DNA of 64,000 nucleotides from Streptococcus oriscaviae (GCF_018137985.1 NZ_CP073084.1:558001-622000); one strand, 5' to 3'; counted from the first letter of the stretch, positions 34,904 through 44,809 are shown. Translations and numbers: made by a program. The notes: a model not told the origin generated them from the sequence alone.

Positions 34904-35650
34904 ATGAACACCTTTCAAGCAATTTTGAAACAGGAATACCTGATCAGCAAACGGTCCATCTCCAATTTGCTTGTCTCAATTGGTATGCCTGTTGCCTTTT
35001 TCCTGCTCTTTACCAATATTTTGGCAAATGAAAATATGATGCCAGCTGAAATTGCAAAAGATTTTGTGCGTCAGTACATGATGCAGATGACTGCCTTTTC
35101 CAGTCTCAGTTTTACCTTCTTCTCCCTGCCCTTTGCCTTCCAAGAAGATCGCAATGGCAATCGCCTGCGGACCATTCAGCACAGTCCCATCCCTATCTGG
35201 CAATACTATGCCAGCAAAATCATTGGAATCTTAGCCCACTTTGTCCTAGCCATTATCGCCATTTTCGTAGTAGGCTATGTGGTTAAAGATATCCGTATGC
35301 CGCTGACAGACTGGTTCATGTGTGCCCTGATATTATTTGGCGGTGCCATCTGCTTCATGCCCTTTGGTGCCCTTATCGCTCACATCAAATCCACCCAGAC
35401 CTTGTCTATCGTTTCCAATATCTTCTATCTGGGGCTGGCCCTCTTAGGAGGACTTTGGATGCCTATCCAAATTTTTCCAGATTTTTTGAAAAACTTGGCC
35501 AAACTGACCCCAACCTACCACCTCAACAATCTCATTATTTCCTATTTTGACAAGGATTTTTCCGTTCAATCCCTGCTAATTCTTCTTGGATATGCTATCA
35601 TATCTTTAGGAATAGCTTTAGCTGTCGGAAAAAAACTTGAGGTAAAATAA
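34904..35650 (+). CDS. ABC-2 type transporter permease
   Basis: The 248-residue protein has six membrane segments in the ABC-2 arrangement, with a conserved ALLGGLWMPIQIFPDF block near residue 180 before the last segment, as in drug and antibiotic exporters. It starts after an AAAGGAG site, 48 bases after the ATPase, and ends by overlapping the histidine kinase start (TAATG). It should form a homodimer with two copies of the ATPase. Confidence 0.92.
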   Translation: MNTFQAILKQEYLISKRSISNLLVSIGMPVAFFLLFTNILANENMMPAEIAKDFVRQYMMQMTAFSSLSFTFFSLPFAFQEDRNGNRLRTIQHSPIPIWQYYASKIIGILAHFVLAIIAIFVVGYVVKDIRMPLTDWFMCALILFGGAICFMPFGALIAHIKSTQTLSIVSNIFYLGLALLGGLWMPIQIFPDFLKNLAKLTPTYHLNNLIISYFDKDFSVQSLLILLGYAIISLGIALAVGKKLEVK

Positions 35651-36747
35651 TGTTTCATCCCTACAAACGGTCCGATCTCCTCTTTTATGTTGGTTTTGTC
35701 TTTATGATCTTTCCAATTGGAGGAGTCTTTTGGACGGATTATTATCCAGCATGGACCCTGCTTCCATCTATCCTTTTTGCCCTAGCTTATCTAACGATTA
35801 TTCATATCAAAGACCAGTACCCTAAACTCATCGCCGGTCTCTGGTTCTATCTCTTGGCCTATATCGTCTATATGACCTTGACCATCAATGGTTCAATGAT
35901 GTGGTTCTTCTTCTTTTTGACCAATCTTTTAACCTACCGTTTCAAGGATGATTTTAAACACTACCGTTTTATTTCAACCCTGATTGGACTGCTGGCAGCA
36001 ACTGGTTCAGGACTCCTTCGCTCTGACAACCTCATCAATAAGATTTTCCCAATCGCTGTCTTGTTCTTTATCTTAGTTATCTATTTTGTCCAGAAAAAAG
36101 GACTAAAAGAAGATGAAATGAAAGAAAAAATCTACCAGCAAAACAAGACCATCAACCTGCTGGCTGCGGAAAATGAGCGCAATCGGATCGGCCGTGATTT
36201 GCATGATAGTCTGGGCCACACCTTTGCCATGATGACCCTGAAGACCGAGTTGGCCCTCAAACAGCTGGACAAGGAAAATCTGACAGCGGTTAGGAAGGAA
36301 CTGGAAGAGCTCAACCAAATCAGCAAGAAATCCATGAAGGATGTCCGTCAGCTGGTCAACAATCTCAAATACCGAACCGTCACAGAAGAACTGGACAATA
36401 TCCGCGAGATGTTTGCCCTGTCAGGGATTGCATTAGAAGTTGAAAACACCGTCAATACCAATCAACTCTCCCCAGTCATCCAGTCCAGCATAACCATGAT
36501 TTTGCGGGAATTAACCACCAATATCATCAAGCATGCCAAGGCCAGTCATTGCCAGATCAGCCTAACACGAGCTGGCAAGATTATCATCCAAGTCACCGAT
36601 GATGGCCGAGGCTTTCCGCCGCTGACAGGCCAAGAATTGCATTCCATCAAGGAGCGCTTACAGCTGGTAAAAGGACAGGTCGACATCCTATCCCCAGCCA
36701 ATCCCACCAGCATCCGCGTCATCCTAGAGGAAGGAGAACTGCCATGA
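35650..36747 (+). CDS. Sensor histidine kinase, HisKA_3 (NarL-partner) type
   Basis: About five membrane segments in residues 10-147 are followed by a short coiled linker, then the dimerisation box [17 protein letters not shown] with phospho-acceptor H185. The HATPase part has [14 protein letters not shown] near 288 and DDGRGF near 318. There is no extracellular sensor domain, so it senses within the membrane, as DesK does. The ORF overlaps the permease and the regulator by one and four bases, so all are translated together. Confidence 0.93.
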   Translation: MFHPYKRSDLLFYVGFVFMIFPIGGVFWTDYYPAWTLLPSILFALAYLTIIHIKDQYPKLIAGLWFYLLAYIVYMTLTINGSMMWFFFFLTNLLTYRFKDDFKHYRFISTLIGLLAATGSGLLRSDNLINKIFPIAVLFFILVIYFVQKKGLKEDEMKEKIYQQNKTINLLAAENERNRIGRDLHDSLGHTFAMMTLKTELALKQLDKENLTAVRKELEELNQISKKSMKDVRQLVNNLKYRTVTEELDNIREMFALSGIALEVENTVNTNQLSPVIQSSITMILRELTTNIIKHAKASHCQISLTRAGKIIIQVTDDGRGFPPLTGQELHSIKERLQLVKGQVDILSPANPTSIRVILEEGELP

Positions 36748-37343
36748 AATTATTAGTTGCTGAAGATCAATCCATGCTCCGAGATGCCATGTGCCAGCTT
36801 CTTCTCATGGAGGAGGATGTGGAGGCGATTTTTCAGGCCAATAATGGCCAGGAAGCCATCGAAATCCTAGGAAAACAGCCCATCGATGTGGCTATCCTAG
36901 ACATTGAAATGCCCTACAAGACTGGTTTGGATGTCCTAGAGTGGGCACGCGCCAACCATCCCACCGTCAAAATCATCATCGTGACCACCTTCAAGCGTGT
37001 GGGCTATTTCCAACGAGCCATCAAGGCTGGCGTCGACGCCTATGTCCTAAAGGACCGCTCCATCTCAGACCTCATGACCACTGTCCACACAGTTCTGGCT
37101 GGCCGCAAGGAGTATTCTCCCGAGCTGATGGAAACCGTCATGAACCATGACAATCCCTTGAGTACCCAAGAACAACGGGTGCTGGAGTTGATTGCCGCAG
37201 GCAAGACCAGCAAGGAAATCGCCTCCCAGCTCTTTCTATCAGACGGAACCGTCCGCAATTACACCACTTCCATCTTCAACAAGCTCAGCGCCAACAACCG
37301 CGTCGAAGCCATTAACATTGCCCAAGAAAATGGCTGGATATGA
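36744..37343 (+). CDS. Response regulator, NarL/FixJ family
   Basis: The receiver domain has the acidic pair at E7-D8 and the phospho-acceptor D53 in VAILDIEMP. The switch residues are T in VTTFKR and K in VLKDRS. The C-terminal LuxR-type helix-turn-helix reads [20 protein letters not shown]. It pairs with the kinase upstream (four-base overlap) and probably activates the operon through the half-sites at 33641. The operon ends at a strong terminator directly after it. Confidence 0.95.
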   Translation: MKLLVAEDQSMLRDAMCQLLLMEEDVEAIFQANNGQEAIEILGKQPIDVAILDIEMPYKTGLDVLEWARANHPTVKIIIVTTFKRVGYFQRAIKAGVDAYVLKDRSISDLMTTVHTVLAGRKEYSPELMETVMNHDNPLSTQEQRVLELIAAGKTSKEIASQLFLSDGTVRNYTTSIFNKLSANNRVEAINIAQENGWI

Positions 37344-37344
37344 A

Positions 37345-37376
37345 AACAACTGGAACATTTCTTCCAGTTGTTTTTT
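37345..37376 (+). terminator. Terminator of the exporter operon
   Basis: AACAACTGGAA and TTCCAGTTGTT pair perfectly (11 bp), followed by six T. Confidence 0.9.
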
Positions 37377-37378
37377 GC

Positions 37379-39043
37379 TTATTCAGACTCAATAATCTTA
37401 AAATTCTTGAGGTAATTGTTCTTGGACAGCTCGCCAGAGAACTGGTCGCCCACCTTCAGGAAGGGCAGTTGATCAATGCTGTCTTCTGTCGCCTTGACCT
37501 TGTAAATCTTGCCTGAAGAAGAAATATAGTAGACGGTTGAGCCTGAAATCATCTGTGTTCCAAGTGCCTCAACCTGTCCAGTAATGATAATGGTTTCCGC
37601 TGTGCTTTCTCCTGTCAGACTGCTGGAAAGACTAGAAAGACTGGAGGCATCTTCTCCCGTTACTTGTGCAATCAAATTGGCTAGGTCGTTATTGACCGTT
37701 ACCTGCTGGTAGTCCTCAGCATCAACCAGAGCATAGGTCTTAACCAGCCCAGCGTCATCCTTGAGAGAAACCAAATAATAAGCCTTATCCGCAAACTTAA
37801 CTAGACTTGGTGCGGTTGCTTCATATCCCTTTTCTTGGACTTCTCCTTCTGCTGATGCTTGAGCAGCTGATTCCGTGGCTGATGCCAGCTTATAATTGGT
37901 GACCTGTCTTGTCCGCATATTGACCAAAATAAAACCTAGGTTGGACGAATCAGCCGTTGCGGAGGTAATCTCTGTGTAGAGATAGATGTCTGAACCAATG
38001 GCGATATAGTTGTAACTATCCGTCGTCTTTTTCACGCCAGTTTGACTAAAAATCGTATTCCAGAACCCTTTCTGATAGGTATAGTGGTCGTTCACGCGGG
38101 TGATGACATTATCAGCTGAGAAAACCCGATCCACCCAATCTGGCACCTGCTCCAATTGGTAACGCTGGGTTTCACCAGTCACTGCATTCAGCACAATCAC
38201 CCCTATGGGATCCTGAGAGGATAGGCCAAATTTTGGAGCGTATTCTGTCGCGATATAGTAGGGATTGCCTTCATCATCCACCTCAAAAGAGGGTTTTCCA
38301 AAAAGAACCGTAGGGTACTTGAAACGCAAATGGCGCATGGTATCATTTAAGAAATATTCTGAGTCAGAGTAGTGCATGGACTCTTTCAGTTTGACCAGTT
38401 CAGCCTTGCCCGTAGTCTGATTGACCTTGACATAGTAGCTGATTCCGTCCTGATGATTGGTCAGCCATTTCCAGAAGTTTTTATATTCTAGGGGAGAAAC
38501 CCGATAGGGTTGTTCTCCGATGGTAATCTGACGGTAATCGTCGGAAATCCCAAACTGGGATACCTTGTCGATGGTTCCTAGATAGGTATCCCCTATTTTT
38601 TCCGCGGATGTTCTATCTAAAAGCGCCAGTTTGGAAATATCTGTTTCTGGAAAATCTTCCTTAAAATCGGCTTCTGTTACACTGACAACTTGTGCATAAT
38701 CCTTAGCACGGAAAATGCGCGTATGGATGACCAATAAAAGTCCCAGAATCAACATAAGAGCCAACAAGGCACGGCCCAGATAACGAGTAAGAGGAGAGAG
38801 TGTGCCACCCTTCAGCTGAAAACTATCTACCTGCCGCTGTCTTCCACTCATCCTTGTAACCCGTTCAAAGCGCGGGCCCGTTGAGGTTGTAAAGAGTAGA
38901 ATCAGCCAAACAAGGCCACCAGTTTGCAGGGCAAAGAGCCAGAAGGCCATACTCATCACATTAAAGGGTGGTAGATTAATCCAATAGTAAACACTTACCT
39001 CCACCAGCAACAAGAACCAGACAAGCCAGATCCACTTTTTCAT
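37379..39043 (-). CDS. Membrane-anchored protein with large extracellular PepSY-like domain
   Basis: Of 554 residues, three N-terminal membrane segments (about 1-25, 28-55 and 88-108) precede a long exported domain. It contains repeats of the pattern VNQTTGKAELVKL and VLNAVTGETQRYQL, which recall PepSY-type modules. The region at residues 475-500 is serine-rich. I know of no function; PepSY proteins often regulate proteases or bind the cell wall. It is monocistronic and converges on the exporter operon. Confidence 0.6.
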   Translation of the reverse strand: MKKWIWLVWFLLLVEVSVYYWINLPPFNVMSMAFWLFALQTGGLVWLILLFTTSTGPRFERVTRMSGRQRQVDSFQLKGGTLSPLTRYLGRALLALMLILGLLLVIHTRIFRAKDYAQVVSVTEADFKEDFPETDISKLALLDRTSAEKIGDTYLGTIDKVSQFGISDDYRQITIGEQPYRVSPLEYKNFWKWLTNHQDGISYYVKVNQTTGKAELVKLKESMHYSDSEYFLNDTMRHLRFKYPTVLFGKPSFEVDDEGNPYYIATEYAPKFGLSSQDPIGVIVLNAVTGETQRYQLEQVPDWVDRVFSADNVITRVNDHYTYQKGFWNTIFSQTGVKKTTDSYNYIAIGSDIYLYTEITSATADSSNLGFILVNMRTRQVTNYKLASATESAAQASAEGEVQEKGYEATAPSLVKFADKAYYLVSLKDDAGLVKTYALVDAEDYQQVTVNNDLANLIAQVTGEDASSLSSLSSSLTGESTAETIIITGQVEALGTQMISGSTVYYISSSGKIYKVKATEDSIDQLPFLKVGDQFSGELSKNNYLKNFKIIESE

Positions 39044-39134
39044 ATTATCACTCCCAAAATTGATAGATTATGTTTATTATACCACAAAGCATCGAAAAAA
39101 CAGGAAAAAGATGGGGATTTCCCACCTTTTTAAG

Positions 39135-39773
39135 CTAGTAACTCCGACTAATCCAATAGGAATAGAAGATAGGTACCAGAACCATGACCAGCAAGACGCC
39201 AAAGAAAACATAGAGGACAGCCCAGGAAAGAAAGCCATTGAGGAGGATGATTGTACCACCCAAAACCCAAAGTCTGCCCGCCAGACGGTGGGTCTTATTC
39301 CAATTTTCCTCACTGTCCAAGGTCCAGGGCAGGCGGATGCCGACTGTATAGTTTTGCTTGGTCTTAGGCAGGTAATTGCCCACGACCAGAAAAACAATCC
39401 CCACCATAACCAGACCGATTCGGGTTGAATTGGCGATAATACCAAGAGCGGCCCCGTAAATGGAGAGCTGAACCAAACCACTAATGAGGGGCACTAACCA
39501 GTAGACCAAGATCTTCATCTTCGGGCTCACATGACTAGCCTTAGGGTCCAAGGAAGTGACGATGACTGCAAAGAGATGTAATCCCAACATCACCAACGGA
39601 ATCAGAAAGACAACCTCCAGCTTGCTAGAAAAGCCATCAGCCTGACCATCCAAACCAAAGTGGCTGGGCAGGCTTGCAGGTAAGTCTTTCCATAGGATAA
39701 GCCCGACCAAGATAGGCAAAAGGGTTAAGATGGATGTTAGGATGAGTAAGTTAAGATTGATTTTTTTCATCAT
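39135..39773 (-). CDS. SdpI-family immunity-like membrane protein
   Basis: The protein has a DUF1648-type N-terminus (LPASLPSHFGLDGQADGF near residue 30), six or so membrane segments, and the SdpI signature GIRLPWTLDSEENWNKTHRL near 150. In Bacillus SdpI protects against the SDP toxin and acts as a sensor that binds SdpR. I use the ATG at 39773 after GCGAGGTAACC (212 residues); the open frame extends to 39794. It overlaps the end of the ArsR-type regulator gene by 23 bases, and no toxin gene is nearby, so the pair may detect foreign peptides. Confidence 0.88.
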   Translation of the reverse strand: MMKKINLNLLILTSILTLLPILVGLILWKDLPASLPSHFGLDGQADGFSSKLEVVFLIPLVMLGLHLFAVIVTSLDPKASHVSPKMKILVYWLVPLISGLVQLSIYGAALGIIANSTRIGLVMVGIVFLVVGNYLPKTKQNYTVGIRLPWTLDSEENWNKTHRLAGRLWVLGGTIILLNGFLSWAVLYVFFGVLLVMVLVPIFYSYWISRSY

Positions 39774-40035
39774 GGTTACCTCGCAGGTCTGCAAACCAGA
39801 CCATAATCTCCTCCAATACAGAGGCGTTCAAATCATAGTAAATATAATTTTTTTCCCTTGTTTCCGTAATCAAATCGGCTTTTTTCAGGATACTGAGATG
39901 GTGGGAAATGGTGGCCCCAGTCATCTTGAACTGACCAGCAATCTCACCCGCAGACAGCCGACCAGCTTTCAGCAAATTCAGAATCTCCCGCCGCACAGGA
40001 TTGGACAAGGCCTTAAAGGTATCGGCAAAGGTCAA
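39751..40035 (-). CDS. ArsR-family regulator (SdpR-like)
   Basis: The 94-residue winged-helix protein (TFADTFKALSNPVRREILNL, then TGATISHHLSILKKADLI) lacks metal-binding cysteines, as SdpR does. I choose a TTG start at 40035, eight bases after AAGGAGG; a GTG at 40044 overlaps that site. It is co-transcribed with the SdpI-like gene. The promoter lies between two 24-bp palindromes, so autorepression relieved by the membrane partner is likely. Confidence 0.88.
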   Translation of the reverse strand: MTFADTFKALSNPVRREILNLLKAGRLSAGEIAGQFKMTGATISHHLSILKKADLITETREKNYIYYDLNASVLEEIMVWFADLRGNHDEKNQS

Positions 40036-40050
40036 GAGAAACACCTCCTT

Positions 40051-40074
40051 CTATTTAGAAATCTTTCTAAATAG
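40051..40074. promoter_or_regulatory. SdpR-type operator 1
   Basis: CTATTTAGAAA and TTTCTAAATAG form an 11-bp inverted repeat around TC. It lies directly downstream of the -10, so a bound repressor would block transcription. Confidence 0.75.
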
Positions 40075-40102
40075 ATTCTACCACTTCCGCCTCAAATGTC
40101 AA
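40075..40102 (-). promoter_or_regulatory. Promoter of the sdpR-sdpI-like unit
   Basis: On the minus strand TTGACA (40102-40097) is followed after 16 bases by TAGAAT (40080-40075), with TGG before the hexamer. Palindromes lie on both sides. Confidence 0.75.
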
Positions 40103-40105
40103 GAA

Positions 40106-40129
40106 CTATTTCGGATTTTTTCTAAATAG
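40106..40129. promoter_or_regulatory. SdpR-type operator 2
   Basis: CTATTT and AAATAG arms within 24 bases, with one arm matching operator 1 over TTTCTAAATAG. The centres of the two sites are 55 bp apart, and this one lies just upstream of the -35. Confidence 0.65.
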
Positions 40130-40169
40130 TTTTAAAAACCCAATACTCGCGAAGGGGCCTTATTTTTGC

Positions 40170-40175
40170 TATAAT
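40170..40175 (+). promoter_or_regulatory. -10 of exoA
   Basis: TATAAT lies 33 bases before the exoA start codon, and an AAAAGG ribosome binding site follows. Confidence 0.6.
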
Positions 40176-40208
40176 AGGAAAAGGATTAGAACTTAGAAAA
40201 GGAAACAT

Positions 40209-41036
40209 ATGAAACTCATTTCTTGGAATATTGATTCCCTCAACGCAGCCTTGACGGCTGAATCTCCACGCGCCTTATTGTCGCGCGCTGTTATTGATAC
40301 CCTAGCTGCAGAAGATGCCGATGTCATTGCCATTCAGGAAACCAAACTCTCTGACAAAGGGCCAACCAAAAAACACATTGAAATCTTGGAAACCTACTTC
40401 CCTGGCTACCAAAATACTTGGCGTTCTTCTGTGGAGCCCGCGCGCAAGGGCTATGCTGGAACCCTCTTTCTCTATAAAGCTCATTTGACACCGACTGTCA
40501 CCTTCCCAGAAATAGGGGCACCTACGACTATGGACTCAGAAGGGCGCATCATCACTCTGGAATTTGAAGATTTCTTTGTTACTCAAGTCTATACGCCAAA
40601 TGCCGGTGATGGTTTGAAGCGCTTGGCAGACCGCCAAATTTGGGACTTGAAATATGCAGAATATCTGGCTGAACTAGACCGCCAGAAGCCTGTTTTAGCA
40701 ACTGGTGACTATAACGTTGCCCATAAGGAAATTGATCTAGCAAACCCAGCTAGCAACCGCCAATCTCCAGGTTTCACGGACGAGGAGCGCGAAGGCTTTA
40801 CCAATCTCTTGGCCAAAGGCTTTACAGACACCTTCCGTCACCTACACGGAGATGTCCTCCACGCTTATACTTGGTGGGCACAGCGGAGCCGCACCAGTAA
40901 GATAAACAATACGGGCTGGCGGATTGACTATTGGCTGACTAGCGACCGTATCGCGGACAAGGTAACCAAGTCAGACATGATTGACTCAGGTGCTCGTCAG
41001 GATCACACTCCTATTGTGATGGAGATTGAATTGTAA
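40209..41036 (+). CDS. exoA: Exodeoxyribonuclease III / AP endonuclease
   Basis: The enzyme cuts at abasic sites and removes 3' blocks in base-excision repair. The family motifs are NIDSLNAAL at residue 7, IQETKLS near 42, YTPNAGDG near 130, GDYNVAH near 168 and the final DHTPI near 265. The 275-residue length is normal. It is monocistronic with its own promoter. Confidence 0.96.
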   Translation: MKLISWNIDSLNAALTAESPRALLSRAVIDTLAAEDADVIAIQETKLSDKGPTKKHIEILETYFPGYQNTWRSSVEPARKGYAGTLFLYKAHLTPTVTFPEIGAPTTMDSEGRIITLEFEDFFVTQVYTPNAGDGLKRLADRQIWDLKYAEYLAELDRQKPVLATGDYNVAHKEIDLANPASNRQSPGFTDEEREGFTNLLAKGFTDTFRHLHGDVLHAYTWWAQRSRTSKINNTGWRIDYWLTSDRIADKVTKSDMIDSGARQDHTPIVMEIEL

Positions 41037-41060
41037 ACCATAAACCAAAAACCTCAACCA

Positions 41061-41414
41061 TTATAGGTCGAGGTTTTCGTATTTTGTTCGATATCCGATT
41101 TGAAGAATTTTTCCATCCTTAATCAGCAAAGGCCGCTTGATCAACATACCGTCCTGAGATAAAAGATGCAGGGCTTCTTCAACAGTCAGCTGATCAAACC
41201 TGTCCTTCAAGCCTAGCTCACGATAACTGTTACCAGAAGTGTTGAAATACTTTTTCAATTCCAAACCAGTGGCCTCCATCCAAGACTTAAGCTGGTCAAC
41301 GCTTGGCGGAGTGGCCTTGATGTCGATGGCTTCAAAGTCCAAGCCCAATTTTGTCAGCTCTGCCTTGGCTGCACGACAGGTCGTACATTTAGGGTACTCA
41401 TAAAATACAATCAT
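41061..41414 (-). CDS. ArsC/Spx-like thioredoxin-fold protein
   Basis: The 117-residue protein opens with YEYPKCTTCRAAK, a CxxC redox pair at the ArsC position. It carries the family's YFNTSGNSYRELGL block near 65 and IKRPLLI near 93. It belongs to the YusI/MgsR group of the ArsC family; without the Spx-type contact residues it is more likely a thiol reductase than a regulator. Its ATG overlaps the ogt stop by four bases, so the two are coupled. Confidence 0.88.
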   Translation of the reverse strand: MIVFYEYPKCTTCRAAKAELTKLGLDFEAIDIKATPPSVDQLKSWMEATGLELKKYFNTSGNSYRELGLKDRFDQLTVEEALHLLSQDGMLIKRPLLIKDGKILQIGYRTKYENLDL

Positions 41415-41923
41415 TCCTTCACCTCTATCCTTGGATTTTCATGCTGGAGAAGCCACATTTTCTTATCCAAACCACCAGCATACCCTGTCAGTTTCCCTTG
41501 AGAATTCAACACTCGATGGCAGGGAATGAGGACAGAAATAGGATTGCGGCCTACTGCACCTCCGATTGCCTGAGGAGATGGGTGGTTCAGGTCTTTGGCA
41601 ATTTGACCATAACTCGTTACCTGGCCCGCTGGGATCGTTCTCAGAATAGCCCAAACCTTCTGCTGAAAGTCTGTTCCTTCTAGGTCTAAGGGAAGGGAAG
41701 AAAAATCAACGTTTTCCCCTGCAAAATAAGCATCCAACAGCCGAGCTGTTTCCTCTAAGATTGGGTGACTCTCCCCAAGCAGTTCTTGATTCAGACCGGC
41801 TTCGAAGTATTTTTGTCCGACAAACCAGACTCCTCGAAGCCCCTTGTCACTGACTACCAAGGACATTTCCCCTAGTGGACTACTATACCTTTTCTTATAA
41901 AAGATTGGTGCTGCTCGTTTCAT
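41411..41923 (-). CDS. ogt: Methylated-DNA-protein-cysteine methyltransferase
   Basis: This suicide enzyme removes alkyl groups from O6-alkylguanine in DNA. The acceptor is C135 in IPCHRV. The recognition helix QVTSYGQIAKDL (residues ~101-112) and the asparagine hinge VGRNP are present. The N-terminal domain is short (about 85 residues), as in Ogt. It starts two bases after the serA stop, in a unit with serA and the ArsC-like gene. Confidence 0.95.
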   Translation of the reverse strand: MKRAAPIFYKKRYSSPLGEMSLVVSDKGLRGVWFVGQKYFEAGLNQELLGESHPILEETARLLDAYFAGENVDFSSLPLDLEGTDFQQKVWAILRTIPAGQVTSYGQIAKDLNHPSPQAIGGAVGRNPISVLIPCHRVLNSQGKLTGYAGGLDKKMWLLQHENPRIEVKE

Positions 41924-41925
41924 AC

Positions 41926-43107
41926 TTAGTTTTTATTTTCAATCAAACGCACACGAATAATTGAATCCCGTCCCTTAAACAGTTCAACCAGACTGTCAAT
42001 TTTGGCCTTGTCCGCCTCATCCAAATCCAAAAGTGTATAGGCATAATTTCCCTTAGAACGGTTGAGGATGTTGGCGATGTTAATGTCTAGATCAGATACT
42101 GCTGTCGAAATCGCGGCAACAATATTGGGTACGTTGCGGTTAATCAGCGTGATGCGGTAAGGTGCATCTAGGGCTTGGTGCATGTTAGGGAAGTTGACTG
42201 AGTTTGTGATTTCCCCTGTTTCGATGAAACGGCGGATAGTTTGACCAGCAGCGATAGCACAGTTGAGTTCGGCCTCTTCGGTTGAGCCTCCAACGTGTGG
42301 GAAAACCAGTACATTTGGTTTATTAAGCAACTCTTCTGTACCAAAGTCGGTGATATATTGCTTGACCACACCCGTTTCAATAGCGTCGAACAAGTCTTGA
42401 TTTTGAATCAATTCCCCGCGGGCAAAATTGATAATGGTCATTCCTTTTTTCATCTGAGCAAAACTGGCTGCACTGAAAATATCACGGGTCTTGTCATTCA
42501 AAGGCACATGTACTGTGATATAGTCTGCCGACTTGAAAATATCCTTCAGGTCATCCACCCGCTTCACATGACTGGAAATGCTCCATGCTGTTTCGATGGA
42601 AACATAAGGGTCATAGCCCAAGACATTCATCCCCAAACGACGAGCATCGTTTGCAATGCGAGCGCCGATAGCTCCAAGACCAATCACTCCCAAGGTCTTA
42701 CCAGAGATTTCAGTTCCAGCAAATTGCTTTTTGCCTGCCTCTACTTGCTTAGGCACATCATCTCCTGTCAAGGTGTTGGTCCAAGCTGTTGCACCAATAT
42801 AATCCCGCGCTGATAAGAGAATGGAAGCAATGACCGCCTCTTTTACTGCGTTAGCATTCGCACCCGGGGTATTGAAGACAACAATCCCTTGCTCTGTTGC
42901 TTCATCAATAGGAATATTATTGGTTCCTGCACCAGCACGGGCAATAGCCTTGAGGTTTTCAGGAAAATCAAAACCATGAAGGTTTTCAGAGCGGATGATA
43001 AAGGCATCTGGATTGTGGGCATGATCGCCATCAATTTGGAATTGATTGCCTAACTCCTTGAGGCCGACTTGGTTGATATTATTAAAAGTTCGTACACTAT
43101 AAACCAT
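41926..43107 (-). CDS. serA: D-3-phosphoglycerate dehydrogenase
   Basis: This is the first step of serine synthesis, oxidation of 3-phosphoglycerate with NAD. The Rossmann motif is GVIGLGAIGARIA near residue 140. The catalytic set is R in NFARGELI near 230, E in the following segment, and H in FPHVGGS near 283. A C-terminal ACT domain (about residues 320-393) suggests serine feedback. It is the short, 393-residue form. It follows serC and an acetyltransferase gene, with a hairpin in the 53-base gap. Confidence 0.95.
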   Translation of the reverse strand: MVYSVRTFNNINQVGLKELGNQFQIDGDHAHNPDAFIIRSENLHGFDFPENLKAIARAGAGTNNIPIDEATEQGIVVFNTPGANANAVKEAVIASILLSARDYIGATAWTNTLTGDDVPKQVEAGKKQFAGTEISGKTLGVIGLGAIGARIANDARRLGMNVLGYDPYVSIETAWSISSHVKRVDDLKDIFKSADYITVHVPLNDKTRDIFSAASFAQMKKGMTIINFARGELIQNQDLFDAIETGVVKQYITDFGTEELLNKPNVLVFPHVGGSTEEAELNCAIAAGQTIRRFIETGEITNSVNFPNMHQALDAPYRITLINRNVPNIVAAISTAVSDLDINIANILNRSKGNYAYTLLDLDEADKAKIDSLVELFKGRDSIIRVRLIENKN

Positions 43108-43122
43108 TGTTTTTACCTAAGA

Positions 43123-43147
43123 GGGACGGAAAAACTGCTACCGTCCC
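43123..43147. terminator. Intercistronic hairpin before serA
   Basis: GGGACGG pairs with CCGTCCC around an 11-base loop. T-rich bases follow only on the plus strand, so on the serC-serA transcript it is more likely a processing or partial attenuation element than a full terminator. Confidence 0.5.
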
Positions 43148-43160
43148 TTTCTTTCTCTCC

Positions 43161-43718
43161 TTAATTTGTCCCTAGCATCCAACGATCATCTTCGGCTATT
43201 TCCTGATAGAGGCTGGCTTCCCGTTTGCTTTTGATTTTTTGGTAGGCTAAGCGCTCTCCATCAATCGGTACCTTGCCACAGTAAACAAAACCGAGTTTTT
43301 CTAAGATATGTTGCATGGCTAGATTGTTTGCATGGGTATCACAACGAAAATCAGGACCTTTTTGGCCTTCAATCAGCCCTTGTAAGAAAGTCTGAACAAT
43401 CTGCTGTCCCCGAAAGGCTTCTGCTACTGCGACCCGATGAAAGGTTGTGTAGATAGGGTTTTTGTGCTGCCATTTGCCATCATAAATAGCTTCGTAGGCA
43501 GCTTCCTTACCACGATGAACCGCTGCATAGGCTGCAAGCTGGCCGTCAACGATAGCGACATAGGCATGACCGTTGAGAATGTCCTCGAAGATATCCTCTT
43601 GATTAGGATAATCTCCTTGCCATTGACTGCTTCCTGAAGCTGCCAGAAAGGCTTTGGCATCTTGCAGTACTTGACTGATAGCCGCTACTTCATTGGGATG
43701 TGCTAGTCTAATTTCCAT
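43161..43718 (-). CDS. GNAT-family N-acetyltransferase
   Basis: The 185-residue protein has the acetyl-CoA site in VAVAEAFRGQQIV near residue 112 and the C-terminal NNLAMQHILEKLGFVYCG pattern. The substrate is unknown. Its start overlaps the serC stop by one base and serA follows, so it belongs to the serine operon. This position between serC and serA recurs in streptococci. Confidence 0.88.
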   Translation of the reverse strand: MEIRLAHPNEVAAISQVLQDAKAFLAASGSSQWQGDYPNQEDIFEDILNGHAYVAIVDGQLAAYAAVHRGKEAAYEAIYDGKWQHKNPIYTTFHRVAVAEAFRGQQIVQTFLQGLIEGQKGPDFRCDTHANNLAMQHILEKLGFVYCGKVPIDGERLAYQKIKSKREASLYQEIAEDDRWMLGTN

Positions 43719-44809
43719 TAGGCATTCTCCGCTTCGAATTTCTTCATAAAGTCGATCAAATCCAACACACCCTGACGCGGGAAGGCATTGTAAATGGATG
43801 CCCGCATACCACCGACAGAACGGTGACCCTTAATATTTTTAAAACCAGCTGCCGTTGCTTCCTTGACAAACTTGGCATCCAATTCCTCGCTTGGCGATAC
43901 AAAAGGAATATTGGCAACCGAGCGCTCTTCTGGCTTGCGGACAGGATTGCTATAAAAGGCTGATTGGTCAATATAGTCGTAGAGAAGACCAGATTTTTCG
44001 CGGTTGAGTTTTTCCATCTCATCTACTCCACCGATTTCCTTGACCCATTCAAAGACCAACTTGGAAATATAGATAGAATAGGCTGGCGGTGTATTATACA
44101 GCGACTCATTTTCTGCCTGAATACGGTAGTCCAACATGCTAGATAAAACCGGCTCGTCATTGAGGAAATCTTCGCGGACAATCACCACTGTCACCCCAGC
44201 AGGGCCAATATTTTTCTGCGCACCCGCATAAATCATGGCAAAGTCTTCAACATTGTAGCGGGCAGCAAGAATATTGGACGACATATCCGCAATAACCGGT
44301 ACCCCATTGGTATCCGGAATCGAGTAGAGAGCCGTTCCTTCAATAGTATTGTTCGTCGTCAAGTGAACGTAGGCTGCATTTGGATCAATGCTATCCTTGT
44401 CAAAACTTGGCAACTCCGCGTATACAATATCCTCGGTTGAGCCCAGTAAGACTGGTTCAAAATCAAACGATTTGGACAGCTTAACAGCTTCTGTATAGGC
44501 TTTTTTACCCCATGAACCCCCAACCAAATAATAGGCTTTTTTGCCCTTGGCAAAGTTGAGCGGAATCATAGTAAATTCCAAAGACGCTCCACCTTGCAAA
44601 AAGATAACCTTATAGTTATCTGGAATAGCCATCAACTCACGAAGGGTCGCCTCTGCTCCCTTAATAATCTCATCGAAGTCTTTGGAGCGATGCGACATCT
44701 CCAACACACTCATGCCCGACCCCTTGTAGTCAAGAAATTCCGCTTGAGCCTTTTCAAGGACTGGTTTTGGCAAGACTGCAGGACCTGCAGAAAAGTTATA
44801 GATTGTCAT
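43718..44809 (-). CDS. serC: Phosphoserine aminotransferase
   Basis: SerC converts 3-phosphohydroxypyruvate to phosphoserine using pyridoxal phosphate. The Schiff-base lysine is in [12 protein letters not shown] near residue 195. The start [18 protein letters not shown] and the end [15 protein letters not shown] are diagnostic. The length of 363 is usual. It is the first gene of the serC-GNAT-serA-ogt-arsC-like unit. Confidence 0.96.
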   Translation of the reverse strand: MTIYNFSAGPAVLPKPVLEKAQAEFLDYKGSGMSVLEMSHRSKDFDEIIKGAEATLRELMAIPDNYKVIFLQGGASLEFTMIPLNFAKGKKAYYLVGGSWGKKAYTEAVKLSKSFDFEPVLLGSTEDIVYAELPSFDKDSIDPNAAYVHLTTNNTIEGTALYSIPDTNGVPVIADMSSNILAARYNVEDFAMIYAGAQKNIGPAGVTVVIVREDFLNDEPVLSSMLDYRIQAENESLYNTPPAYSIYISKLVFEWVKEIGGVDEMEKLNREKSGLLYDYIDQSAFYSNPVRKPEERSVANIPFVSPSEELDAKFVKEATAAGFKNIKGHRSVGGMRASIYNAFPRQGVLDLIDFMKKFEAENA

